Made by a program: the position numbers and the translations under genes. The notes beneath the pieces are model-generated. The model was not told the origin of the DNA, did no database searches, and saw only the letters and a program-made list of their open reading frames with translations. From Actinoallomurus sp963823735 (GTDB lineage: Bacteria; Actinomycetota; Actinomycetes; Streptosporangiales; Streptosporangiaceae): DNA of 64,000 bases. This document shows positions 17,616 through 26,405 of the stretch, piece after piece. The DNA lies in NCBI GenBank assembly GCA_963823735.1, contig CAWGMO010000002.1:2480001-2544000 (forward strand). Reading direction: 5' to 3'. Within the stretch, counting starts at the first letter, position 1. Every line of letters starts with the position of its first letter.

Positions 17616-20537
17616 TCACTGGTCGAAGAGCTGGCCGTACGTCGCCATCGCCATCGCGATGTCGGACTGGGCCCAGAAGCGGTGGTAGTTGAAGACGGGA
17701 GCCGCACCACCGTTCAGGTAGCTCTGCACCTTCGACCAGGAGGGGTCCTTCTTGTACCAGGACCGGATGGACAGGAACGTCGCGCTGGAGTCGATCTTGT
17801 CGCCGTTCGGCATGGTGCCGGTCCAGCCCGGCGGCACGTACACCCCGTCATGGTTCGGCGTCGAGGTGCTGTACGGGTCGTCGAACCGGCTGTAGTCGGT
17901 CCTGGTCTCCGGCACCGAGACGCCGATACCGTCCTGGTCGCTCGTCCACATGTCGTCCAGGAGGCCCTTGGCGGTGGACTTGGCCGTGGCGTCGCCGGAC
18001 TTGGCGCCGTAGTAGGCCAGCGTCTTGGCGTATGCCGCGGCCACGCCGACGTCGTTCGTGTAGTCGGCGATCGTCACGTGCAGGCCGGCGTTGGTCCCGG
18101 GACTGGACGGGTTCCAGGTGTCGGGCTGGCCACTCCAGTGCAGGGTGGAGGGGATCTGGTAGCTCCCGTCCGGGTTGAGGGTGGTGTTGGCCGTGGCCCA
18201 CGCGACCCACTTGTCCAGCACCGACTTGGCCGCGGTGTCGCCGGTGACGTAGTAGTACTCGGCGACGCGCTCCATCGACCACGCCTGGAAGCCGAACCAC
18301 TGGTTGCTCGGCGGGTCGTGGTAGACCGGGGCCGGGTCATAGGCCATGCCGTAGAAGGTGGAGTCCCCGGCCGGCGGAGTGCCGTACGCGCCACCCCAGC
18401 TGTTGGTCGCACCGCCGGCGATGGCGCCTTCGGAGGACTGCAGCCACCGGTAGAACTCCAGCTGCCGCTGCAGGCTCTTCTTCCAGTCGTCGACGCCGGT
18501 CGCCGACTTGGGCTGCATCGCCGTGTCGTTGGCCAGGGCGTACGCCGCGAGGGGGTTCTGGTAGCCGGAGTGGGACGCGCTGTCGCCGATGCGCCAGGCC
18601 CAGCCCGCGCTCGTGTCGGTCGCGCCGCCCCACGCGTAGTACCAGGACAGCAGGTAGTGCTCGCTGTCCTTGCCGGTACCGGCCGGGCAGCTCGGGCTCG
18701 TGCAGTTCCCGATCTTCTTGAAGTACTTGTCGAAGAAGGAGTACCGCAGGTAGTCGCCCATCTTCCCGGCCTTGGCCACGGTCGCCGACACGTCCGAGCC
18801 CTTGCCCTGCGCCTTGGCCCAGGTGTCCGCCCAGTACGCCGCCTGGATGGCCCGCGCGTCGGCGTCGGGCGCGTCGGTGTACTTCCACTGCTTGGCGTAC
18901 GAGGAGTCCTTCACGAACAGGTCCAGGTAGCCGTTACCGCCGCCGTAGGCGAACTTGTCGCAGGTCGGCTGCGGGATCGTCTCCCAGACCGACTCCTGCG
19001 GCCCGCGCTGGTAGCTGTTGATGTAGGACGGGGCGTTCGTTGCCGGGCCGTTCTCACAACCTCCGCCGGGCGTGTCGCCGTAGCCGTAGGTGTTGTCGAC
19101 GTCCTGCAGCCAGTGCATGCCGTAGACGTCGTCGGTGCCGTACGCGGACTTCAGCTCGCCGGCGATCGGGTCCGAACCCACGCTCACGCCGGAGTCGAGC
19201 TGGGAGGGGTACTGCTCGGGCAGGTCGTGCTCGGGCGCGTACGTCGCCGGCTTGCCCGCGTTGTAGAAGGAATTCGTCGGCTGGTCGGCGTGGGTGGGGA
19301 TCATGTACTTCTCCATGAGTGCCCACGCGCCGTTGAACTTGCTCCAGTCGCCGGTGACTTTCCCGTACATCGCCTGCATCCAGATCAGGTAGCTGTACGC
19401 CTCGGAGGTGGTCTCGTGACCCTGGTCCGGCGCCTCGACCATCAGCGTCTCGACCGAGTGGTACGGGATGCCCTCCTTGCTGAAGTAGCCGTTCGCCGGG
19501 TCGGTGATCTTGTTGTAGAGCGTGAGGAAGCGGTCCTCGTACGCGCCGTTCGACTTGGTCTCGGTCACCGTGACGGTCGCGGCGTCGTAGCCGGTCGCCT
19601 TCGCGGTGAACACCGCGCCGCCGGTGCCGGAGGTGTCCGCGCTGACCGTGACGTTCTGCGCGGTGGACCAGTTCGCGGGGGTGAAGGTCAGCGTGCCGCC
19701 GCCGGAGACGGCCAGCCCGGTGTTGCCGCTCGCACGGGCGACGGTGACCGTCACGTTCCCCGTCGGCTGACCGGACAGTTTGACGCCGAACGTCCCGGTC
19801 TTGCCCTGTTGGACCGCCAGGGCCGCCGGGCTCGCGACGACCGCGGGACCGCTCGCGACGTGCACGCCGACCGGGGTCGACTCCGCGGTGGCACCCTGGC
19901 TGTCGTACGCCTTGGCGTACAGCGAGTGGTCACCGGCCGGCACGGACGTCCAGCTGAACGCGTACGGCGCGGAGGTGTCGGTGCCGAGCAGCGTCGTGTC
20001 GTCGTAGAACTCCACCTTGCTGATCGACGCGTCGTCGGCGGCGCTCGCGGTGGCGGCGAGCGGGATCGTGGCGCCCGCGGAGTAGGTCGCGCCGGCGGCC
20101 GGGCTGGTCAACGCGACCGACGGCGCTTGGTGCACACCGGTGCACGTCGTGCCGTTCAGGGAGAACGACGTCGGCGCGGTGTTCGTACCGCTGTAGGTGA
20201 AGTTGGCGCCGACGCCGACACTCGCGTTGGTGGCGAGGGAGCCGTTCCAGCTCAGGTTGGTGACGGTGACGTCCTTGCCGGACTGCGTCCAGTTGCCGCT
20301 CCAGCCCTGGCTGAGCTGCTGGTTTCCGGTGTAGGAGTACTTGAGCGTCCAGCCGTTGAGTGCCGGTCCGAGGTTGGTGATGGTGAGGTTCGCGGTGAAA
20401 CCGCCCCCCCAGTCGTTGCCGGTGTAGTCGACCTTGCACTGCACGCCCGCGGCATGGGCGCCCTGGCCGGTCACCAGCGTGCCGCAGACCAGCGACAGGG
20501 CGACCACAAGCGATCGCCATCGGATCCAACTTCTCAT
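17616..20537 (-). CDS. Secreted reducing-end cellobiohydrolase, GH48 with CBM2 and Ig-like domains
   Basis: This 973-residue exported enzyme has a signal peptide (about 1-30), CBM2 (about 33-131), two Ig/FN3-like beta domains (about 137-228 and 230-325) and the GH48 domain (about 330-973). The conserved GHETTSEAYSYLIWMQAMYG contains the catalytic-acid Glu region of GH48; many characteristic aromatic subsite residues follow. The ATG at 20537 has an AAGAGGAGA ribosome site; the open frame upstream overlaps R2 on the same strand in another frame and is not coding. It lies 47 bases after R2, so the regulator and cellulase are probably cotranscribed. GH48 is the key processive cellulase of bacteria and normally single copy. 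Confidence 0.95.
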   Translation of the reverse strand: MRSWIRWRSLVVALSLVCGTLVTGQGAHAAGVQCKVDYTGNDWGGGFTANLTITNLGPALNGWTLKYSYTGNQQLSQGWSGNWTQSGKDVTVTNLSWNGSLATNASVGVGANFTYSGTNTAPTSFSLNGTTCTGVHQAPSVALTSPAAGATYSAGATIPLAATASAADDASISKVEFYDDTTLLGTDTSAPYAFSWTSVPAGDHSLYAKAYDSQGATAESTPVGVHVASGPAVVASPAALAVQQGKTGTFGVKLSGQPTGNVTVTVARASGNTGLAVSGGGTLTFTPANWSTAQNVTVSADTSGTGGAVFTAKATGYDAATVTVTETKSNGAYEDRFLTLYNKITDPANGYFSKEGIPYHSVETLMVEAPDQGHETTSEAYSYLIWMQAMYGKVTGDWSKFNGAWALMEKYMIPTHADQPTNSFYNAGKPATYAPEHDLPEQYPSQLDSGVSVGSDPIAGELKSAYGTDDVYGMHWLQDVDNTYGYGDTPGGGCENGPATNAPSYINSYQRGPQESVWETIPQPTCDKFAYGGGNGYLDLFVKDSSYAKQWKYTDAPDADARAIQAAYWADTWAKAQGKGSDVSATVAKAGKMGDYLRYSFFDKYFKKIGNCTSPSCPAGTGKDSEHYLLSWYYAWGGATDTSAGWAWRIGDSASHSGYQNPLAAYALANDTAMQPKSATGVDDWKKSLQRQLEFYRWLQSSEGAIAGGATNSWGGAYGTPPAGDSTFYGMAYDPAPVYHDPPSNQWFGFQAWSMERVAEYYYVTGDTAAKSVLDKWVAWATANTTLNPDGSYQIPSTLHWSGQPDTWNPSSPGTNAGLHVTIADYTNDVGVAAAYAKTLAYYGAKSGDATAKSTAKGLLDDMWTSDQDGIGVSVPETRTDYSRFDDPYSTSTPNHDGVYVPPGWTGTMPNGDKIDSSATFLSIRSWYKKDPSWSKVQSYLNGGAAPVFNYHRFWAQSDIAMAMATYGQLFDQ

Positions 20538-20584
20538 CGGTGTTCTCCTCTTGGCGGGAATCGGCCGGGCCTGGGGATGGCCGG

Positions 20585-21592
20585 CTAAGCGGAATCGCGG
20601 ATGATCAACTTGGTGTCGAGAACGACGTTGCGGCCGGGCGCGCCGGCGATCCGGCGAAGCAGTTCGCGCGCCAGCCGTGCGCCCATCTCTTCGATCGGCC
20701 GGCGAACGGTCGTGAGCCGGGGTCGTATGCGGCCGGCGATCGGCGCGTCGTCGAACCCCACCACCGCGACGTCGTCCGGGACCCGCCGGCCGGTGCGGCA
20801 CAGGGCGCGCAGGGCGCCCACCGCCATCTGGTCCGAGGCGGCGAGCACCGCGTCGAGGTCCGGGTGCCGGTCCAGCAGACGGTTCATCGCGTGCTCTCCG
20901 GACGCCTGGCGAAGATCGCCGTACGTGATGAGGCCGGAGGTCTCGGCGCCCATGTCGGCCATCATCGACCGGTAGCCGTCGAGCCGGTCGACGCCCGTGG
21001 CCTGGTCGGGCGGCCCGGCGATGGTCCCGATCTCCCGGCGCCCGGAGCGGGCGAGGTAGCTGACCGCCGCGCGGGCGCCGCCGCAGTCGTCGGTGCCGAC
21101 GTAGGGCAGAGACGTGGTCGAGAGCGGACGGCCGCAGAGCACCACGGGCAGACCGGCCGGAAGCAGCGACGCGCACGGCGTGTCATATCCGCTGAGCAGC
21201 AGCACCCCATCGGCACGGCCACCCCGCAGATAACCCGGAACCGCCGACCGATGGCCCGTCCGGCCGGTGACCATCACCACCAGCTCACGTTCCTCACCCA
21301 GCGCTCGCCGCGCCCCGCACACCAGCCGGGCCAAGGAATCATCGGCGAAAACCCGGCCGTCATCACAGACCACCAAAGCCACAGAGCGACTTGCCGACGC
21401 GGCCCGCTCACGCACATAGCCGAGCCGGTCGACAGCACATTCGACTCGCGTCCTGGCACGGTGGCTGACCCGGGCACTGCCATTGATCACACGTGAAACA
21501 GTGGCGGGCGACACCCCGGCCAGCATCGCGACATCGGCGAGCGTCGGCCTCCCGTCCACGGCGGAGGACATGACGTTTTCCGTCAAGGTCAT
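20585..21592 (-). CDS. celR: LacI-family regulator R2, CelR/CebR-like
   Basis: This 335-residue LacI-family repressor has an HTH (LADVAMLAGVSPATVSRVIN, about residues 18-37) and a sensor domain ending in VAVVGFDDAPIAGRIRPRLTT. It precedes three cellulase genes and lies under a perfect TGGGAGCGCTCCCA palindrome, the operator known for Thermobifida CelR and Streptomyces CebR, which respond to cellobiose or cello-oligosaccharides. The identification rests on this operator and context; the hinge is less canonical than in the other LacI proteins here. The ATG at 21592 was chosen over the TTG at 21622 because the extra ten residues have no family match. Confidence 0.88.
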   Translation of the reverse strand: MTLTENVMSSAVDGRPTLADVAMLAGVSPATVSRVINGSARVSHRARTRVECAVDRLGYVRERAASASRSVALVVCDDGRVFADDSLARLVCGARRALGEERELVVMVTGRTGHRSAVPGYLRGGRADGVLLLSGYDTPCASLLPAGLPVVLCGRPLSTTSLPYVGTDDCGGARAAVSYLARSGRREIGTIAGPPDQATGVDRLDGYRSMMADMGAETSGLITYGDLRQASGEHAMNRLLDRHPDLDAVLAASDQMAVGALRALCRTGRRVPDDVAVVGFDDAPIAGRIRPRLTTVRRPIEEMGARLARELLRRIAGAPGRNVVLDTKLIIRDSA

Positions 21593-21633
21593 AGTGAGGA
21601 CTCCCTTCGAGCGCGGGCTCAAGCTGACGAGCG

Positions 21634-21677
21634 TGGGAGCGCTCCCACACCATCCAAGCCACGCGCGTTGTTGTCAA
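21634..21677 (-). promoter_or_regulatory. CelR operator and promoter of the cellulase array
   Basis: GTGGGAGCGCTCCCAC (21633-21648) is a perfect palindrome containing the published CelR/CebR word. On the minus strand TTGACA (21677-21672), 17 bases and GATGGT (21654-21649) place the start of transcription inside the operator, so bound repressor would block initiation. The stretch 21678-21867 shows no gene or other recognisable element. Confidence 0.85.
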
Positions 21678-21867
21678 GAGGTGCATGTCCGATGTGTTAA
21701 GCCGAACTAACCCGACACAAGACACACCTGGAAAAAGGGGGGACAGACATATACCGCCCCGGGAGGGCGGCGTGAAAACCGGTGAAAACCCGGTGGGGTC
21801 AGAACCGGGTCGCCGCGACGAAGGCCTCCGGAAATTCCTAATTACGGCCCAAACAAATTGAAGCCGG

Positions 21868-21899
21868 GGCCGGGTGCCCATAACACCGGGCACCCGGCC
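21868..21899 (-). terminator. Terminator of the GH54-CBM42 gene
   Basis: A perfect 12-base stem (GGCCGGGTGCCC against GGGCACCCGGCC) with an 8-base loop begins 7 bases past the stop codon. Confidence 0.8.
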
Positions 21900-21906
21900 G
21901 GGACGT

Positions 21907-23454
21907 CTACGATGCCCAGGGAGAACTGACGGCCCAGCTCACGTCGTCCGCCCACGAGGTGGCGGAGTCGAACGTGTTGGAACCGCCATCGCTGGCGATG
22001 TAGACGACGTTGCCGTAGTGCCGGAGGTACCGGCTCGGATAGTTGTACGAAGCGAGCGACGTGCCCTGCCCGCTCTTGCCGGTCTGCGGGCAGAAGGTGG
22101 CGTCCTGGGCGAACTGCGAGCTTCCGTCGTCGTGCTGGCGGTACACGTGGTAGTTCTGGTGACGCAGGTAGTCACCGGGATAGTTCTTCGACTCGAACGA
22201 CACGCAGGAGCCGCTGGCCAGACCGCTGTGCACGACCCACGTGGCGTCGTTCTTGTCCACCGACGAGCTGGAGGAGTCGATCACCGACGTGACGGCCTCG
22301 TCGTTCTGATGGCGGATGTAGCGGTCCGTGCAGCACGCGGTGGTGGCGCGCAGCGAGACCGACGAGCCTGGAGTGAGCGTTCCGCCGGGGTTCGAGGTGG
22401 TGGCGTATCCGGCGGAGGTGATGTTGGCCTGGACGGCGTTCTCCGTGGTGTCGGAGGGATAGCCGGAGGTCATGACGCCTTCGTAGAAGGTGCCGGCGGA
22501 GCCCTTGCTGTTGTCACCGCCGATTCCCAGGATGATGGCACCCTCTTTGTGCATCGGGTTGTAGCCGGAGACGTTGGGACGACCACCGTCATAGAAGGTG
22601 GACAGACCACCGGACTGGGCGTTGCCACCCCGGATCGCCCAATGGTTCGGCTGACCCTTGACGACCGCCGTGGTGTACCGGTAATTCACCGTGGGATCGT
22701 TGGCGTTGTAGCCGGCATTGACCCCCGAGAACAGGCCGTTCTCCAGATCGGCCATGATCCACGGACCATTGCCGGTGCCATACCCCCACACCCTGATGTT
22801 GCCGAAGTAGATGGCCTCCATGTGGCCGTTACCGGTGTCGTTGTTACTGGTCTCGGCGTTCCCGTAGTCGAAACAGCACCCACCGTTGTAATGCGTGCCA
22901 TCAAAGATCGCGTACATGCCCTCGGCCGCGTCCCCCGTCGCGATCCCCGACGTGTGATCGTTTCGGTAACCCGTGCCCGCGGCGACGTACACCCCGTACG
23001 CCTTGTGACCCCCGACCATCGTCGGAGCCGCCGTCGCGTTCGCCAGGTTGTCCGGACCACCAGCCGCACCACCGCCGGGCGCCTGAGTCAGGTTGTTCCC
23101 CCGCCCCGACTGGTCATAAATGATCGTGATGACACAACTCGTCCCCGAACAGAACGAGTCCTGCGCCGCCGCGTTCGCCACACCACCGGCGCTCAACACA
23201 CCGATATTCTGAGTGGCACCATCCGACGAACGCCGGACCTGGTACAACGACCCGCTGTACGAGGAGTACAACGCACGGGTCGTACTGTGCGCCGCCACAC
23301 ACGGCGTACCGCCCGCGGCGTAGATGTCGCATGGGAGCGAGGCGGCGTACGACGTACCCGGCGCGGCCAGGAGCGCGCCGGCGACGACGGCGGCCGTCGC
23401 GACCGCCGACAGAACTGCTTTTCGCGCACGACGAAGTCGTGACACACCGTTCAT
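21907..23454 (-). CDS. abfB: Secreted alpha-L-arabinofuranosidase, GH54 with CBM42
   Basis: This 515-residue exported enzyme has a signal peptide (about 1-38), a GH54 domain (about 39-350) and a C-terminal arabinose-binding CBM42/AbfB domain (about 372-515) with the typical DRYIRHQN and YPSRYLRHYG repeats. Glu238 (ADLENG) and Asp314 (GGDNS) keep the 76-residue nucleophile-acid spacing of the family. The catalytic domain is clearly related to that of the 930-2417 gene, but here the usual CBM42 replaces the ricin-B domain. It is a single-gene unit with its own promoter and terminator, next to the arabinose importer. It should debranch arabinan and arabinoxylan outside the cell. Confidence 0.94.
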   Translation of the reverse strand: MNGVSRLRRARKAVLSAVATAAVVAGALLAAPGTSYAASLPCDIYAAGGTPCVAAHSTTRALYSSYSGSLYQVRRSSDGATQNIGVLSAGGVANAAAQDSFCSGTSCVITIIYDQSGRGNNLTQAPGGGAAGGPDNLANATAAPTMVGGHKAYGVYVAAGTGYRNDHTSGIATGDAAEGMYAIFDGTHYNGGCCFDYGNAETSNNDTGNGHMEAIYFGNIRVWGYGTGNGPWIMADLENGLFSGVNAGYNANDPTVNYRYTTAVVKGQPNHWAIRGGNAQSGGLSTFYDGGRPNVSGYNPMHKEGAIILGIGGDNSKGSAGTFYEGVMTSGYPSDTTENAVQANITSAGYATTSNPGGTLTPGSSVSLRATTACCTDRYIRHQNDEAVTSVIDSSSSSVDKNDATWVVHSGLASGSCVSFESKNYPGDYLRHQNYHVYRQHDDGSSQFAQDATFCPQTGKSGQGTSLASYNYPSRYLRHYGNVVYIASDGGSNTFDSATSWADDVSWAVSSPWAS

Positions 23455-23667
23455 GATGATCCTCTCGTCCGGCCGAAGCCGGGAGCATCCGGATGAGGCG
23501 CTACCAGGAGCGCCGGGAATGTGTCGTCATGACGTGTGCCCGGGCGCGCGGTGGAGGCGGACCGGTACGACGGTGGACGACGGGGGTGGCGAGGCGTCTC
23601 TCACGCCGGCGCCACGGAGGTCTGCTCGTCATTTTTCGTCTCCTCAAGATCCCTTTCCCTGCTCGGC

Positions 23668-23727
23668 ATTTCGAACAGTTTTCGAGAGCATTGTCTGGAC
23701 GTTAAAATGCGAGTTGTTCCTTGTCAA
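23668..23727 (-). promoter_or_regulatory. Promoter and possible operator of the GH54-CBM42 gene
   Basis: On the minus strand TTGACA (23727-23722), 17 bases and TAACGT (23704-23699) look like a promoter. ATTTCGAACAGTTTTCGA (23668-23685) just downstream resembles the paired TTTCGAA element of the xylanase promoter but with one extra spacer base. The rest of 23455-23774 holds no gene. Confidence 0.4.
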
Positions 23728-23774
23728 CGGGTTCCGTAGGCTAACTCTCGGCTCCTCAACTCGGGCATGCCTTT

Positions 23775-23803
23775 TGGCGGCACGACAGTATGTCGTGCCG
23801 CCA
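23775..23803. terminator. Terminator of the arabinose importer operon
   Basis: A perfect 13-base stem (TGGCGGCACGACA against TGTCGTGCCGCCA) with a 3-base loop stands 36 bases past the permease stop. Confidence 0.8.
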
Positions 23804-23838
23804 GAAGAACGCGTTGGTGAACCTTTCTAAAAGGGCTC

Positions 23839-24855
23839 TCAGGCGCGTTTGGCGATACTTCGCGCGCGCAGGCGGTCCGCGGTTATGGCCACCGCGAGCA
23901 CACAGCCCAGGACGATATTGGTGTAGTTGGAATTGATCTGAAGCGTCGTCAGGCCGTTATTGATGAATTCGAGGAGAATGGTTCCGGCGACGATTCCGAT
24001 GATGCGGCCCTGGCCGCCGACGAGGCTCACACCGCCGATGACGGCCGCCGCGATCGCCGAGAGCTCCCAGCCGACGCCGACGCCGCTGGCCGAGCCGACG
24101 CCCATCCGGCCCAGCACCATGATCCCGGCGAACGCCGACAGCAGGGAGCTCGTCACGTACATCGACAGGATCCGACGGTCGCCGCGGATGCCGGCCAGCC
24201 GTGCGGCCTCGGCGTTGCCTCCGACGGCGTACACCTGACGGCCGGCGTACGTGCGCTCCAGGAAGAACCACGCGGCCACCGCCACCACCGCGAACAGGAT
24301 GAGCGGCAGCGGGATCTGCGCGACGTACATCTGGCCGACGTCGCCGAACAGCCCGCCGATGCCGGTGATGGACGTGCCGGAGGTGATGGCGAGGGTGACG
24401 CCCTGGGCGACGGTGTAGGTGACCAGGGTGACGACGAAGGGCGCCATCTTCAGCCGGGTCACCGCCAGCCCGTGCAACAGCCCGACCGACCCGGCGATCA
24501 CCAAGGTGACCAGGATCGCCAGGATCGGCGGGAGTCCCGCGCGCACGTTGAACCAGGACATCAGGATGACGCTGGTGCCCAGCAGCGCGCCGACCGACAG
24601 GTCGATGCCGCCGGTGAGGATCACCAACGACTCGCCGATCGCGATCAGGCCGTACTGGGCGAGGTCGAAGCCCATGCCCTGGAGGTTCACGGCACTCGCG
24701 AACGTCGGCTTGTCCAGCGCCAGCGCGACGAAGACCACCACGCACGCGGCGACGACGCCGACCTCGGGGGTCTCGGCCAGCCGGCGCGCGAGCGACGCCC
24801 GTCTCCCGCCGCCGGTCCGCGCGTCGGCCTGCGCCGGTGCGGTGCTGGTACTCAT
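23839..24855 (-). CDS. Sugar ABC transporter permease (RbsC/AraH type)
   Basis: This 338-residue inner-membrane permease of the carbohydrate-uptake-2 class has about 8-10 transmembrane helices. The diagnostic segment reads SLVILTGGIDLSVGALLG. The ATG at 24855 overlaps the ATPase stop in ATGA. It is the last gene of a binding-protein/ATPase/permease set that follows araBDA, so L-arabinose (or another pentose) is the likely substrate; family membership alone cannot fix the sugar. Confidence 0.92.
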   Translation of the reverse strand: MSTSTAPAQADARTGGGRRASLARRLAETPEVGVVAACVVVFVALALDKPTFASAVNLQGMGFDLAQYGLIAIGESLVILTGGIDLSVGALLGTSVILMSWFNVRAGLPPILAILVTLVIAGSVGLLHGLAVTRLKMAPFVVTLVTYTVAQGVTLAITSGTSITGIGGLFGDVGQMYVAQIPLPLILFAVVAVAAWFFLERTYAGRQVYAVGGNAEAARLAGIRGDRRILSMYVTSSLLSAFAGIMVLGRMGVGSASGVGVGWELSAIAAAVIGGVSLVGGQGRIIGIVAGTILLEFINNGLTTLQINSNYTNIVLGCVLAVAITADRLRARSIAKRA

Positions 24856-26405
24856 GCGCTCGCCTTCCGCTCGGGGCCCGCGGCCGGCTGGGTGCCGGCC
24901 GCCGCCGTCATGATCACTTCCTTGCCGAACCGGTCCCGCGGGATGTCGGCGACCGCGCGGCCGCGGGCCATCACCACGATGCGGTGGCAGATCCACAGGA
25001 GCTCCTCGAGTTCGGAGGAGGCCACGAGCACCGCCAGGCCGTCCTCGGCCGCGGCCTCGATGAGGCTGTAGATCTCGGCCTTCGCGCCGACGTCCACGCC
25101 GCGGGTCGGCTCGTCCAGCAGGAGCAGCTTCGGCTCGGTGGCGAGCCACCGGCCGAAGATCGCTTTCTGCTGGTTGCCGCCGGACAGGTCGCTGATCGGC
25201 TGTTCCTGGCTGCGCAGGCGCACCCCGAGATCGGAGATGATCTTGGCTGAGTGCTCCTTGTCCGTACGGGGCCGCAGCACCCCGCGCCTGCTGATCCGGC
25301 GCAGGGTGGTCAGCGTGACGTTCCAGCGGATCGGGTGCGCCGGCAGCAGCGACTGCACCTTGCGGTCCTCGGGCACCAGCCCGATGCCGGCGGCGACCGC
25401 GTCGGCGGGATGGCGCGGCTGGAAGTCCCGGCCCTCGAACGTCACCGACCCGCCCGTACGCGGCTGCGCGCCCATCAGCGTGTGCAGCAGGCGGCTGCGG
25501 CCCGATCCCATCAGTCCGGCCACACCGACGATCTCTCCGGCGCGCACCTCCAGGTCCACCGGTCCGAGCCCGTCCGCGGTGAGCCCGCGGGCGGCCAGCA
25601 CGGTAGTGCGCTCCGTCGACCGGGGTGGCGCGAGTTCGGCGTGCGCGAGCTCGGAGCCGACCATCTCGCGGATCATCCGCTCCTCGGTCGCCTCGGCGGG
25701 GGTCAGGTCGGCGACCAGACGGCCGCTGCGCAGGACGACCACCCGGTCGGCGACGGACCGGACCTCGTCGAGACGATGGCCGATGAACAGGACGGCTCCC
25801 CCGCCGGCGGCGTGGGCGCGGGCGAGACCCAGCACGCGCTCGGCCTCGACCGGCCCCAAGGACGAGGTGGGCTCGTCCAGGATGAGCACCACCGGGCGGT
25901 GTCCCCAGGCCTTGGCGATCTCGATCATCTGCCGGACGGGGACGGGATAGTGCTCGACCGGCCGGTCGACGTCGACGGACTCCATCCCGACCTCGGCGAG
26001 CAGCGCCCTCGCCTCGGCACGCGTGCCCGCCCGGTCGAAGACCACACGGCCCACGGGGCGGGAGCCGGACCGCCGCGGACGGCGGCCCATCAGGAGGTTC
26101 TCCGCCACGCTCATCTTCGCGACCAGCGGGAACTCCTGGGCCACCATGGCGACCCCGAGTTCGCGCGAGTGGTCGGGGCGGCCCGGCTGCAACGGCTGCC
26201 CGGCGATCTCGATCTCACCGGTCGTCGGCGTGACCGTCCCGGACAACGCGCCCATCAGCGTCGACTTGCCGGCGCCGTTCTCGCCCACCACGGCGACGAT
26301 CTGACCGCGCGCGAGTTCCAGGCGGCCGACGTCGAGCACCTTCACCGGCCCGTACGACTTGCTGACGTCCCGCAACGACACGGCGACGTCGGCGGGGGCG
26401 TCCAT
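24852..26405 (-). CDS. Sugar ABC transporter ATP-binding protein (two NBDs, AraG/RbsA type)
   Basis: This 517-residue double-ATPase powers pentose import. The N-terminal half has Walker A GENGAGKS and Walker B LILDEPTSS; the C-terminal half has the degenerate Walker A GLMGSGRS typical of this class, followed by the signature LSGGNQQK and LLLDEPTRG. It overlaps the genes on both sides by 1-4 bases, showing tight translational coupling with the binding protein and permease. Confidence 0.95.
   Translation of the reverse strand: MDAPADVAVSLRDVSKSYGPVKVLDVGRLELARGQIVAVVGENGAGKSTLMGALSGTVTPTTGEIEIAGQPLQPGRPDHSRELGVAMVAQEFPLVAKMSVAENLLMGRRPRRSGSRPVGRVVFDRAGTRAEARALLAEVGMESVDVDRPVEHYPVPVRQMIEIAKAWGHRPVVLILDEPTSSLGPVEAERVLGLARAHAAGGGAVLFIGHRLDEVRSVADRVVVLRSGRLVADLTPAEATEERMIREMVGSELAHAELAPPRSTERTTVLAARGLTADGLGPVDLEVRAGEIVGVAGLMGSGRSRLLHTLMGAQPRTGGSVTFEGRDFQPRHPADAVAAGIGLVPEDRKVQSLLPAHPIRWNVTLTTLRRISRRGVLRPRTDKEHSAKIISDLGVRLRSQEQPISDLSGGNQQKAIFGRWLATEPKLLLLDEPTRGVDVGAKAEIYSLIEAAAEDGLAVLVASSELEELLWICHRIVVMARGRAVADIPRDRFGKEVIMTAAAGTQPAAGPERKASA

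Noticed and set aside
17448..20588. Long plus-strand open frame opposite the GH48 and GH6 genes
   Set aside because: It is antisense to a clearly conserved GH48 domain and shows no domain, ribosome site or signal of its own.
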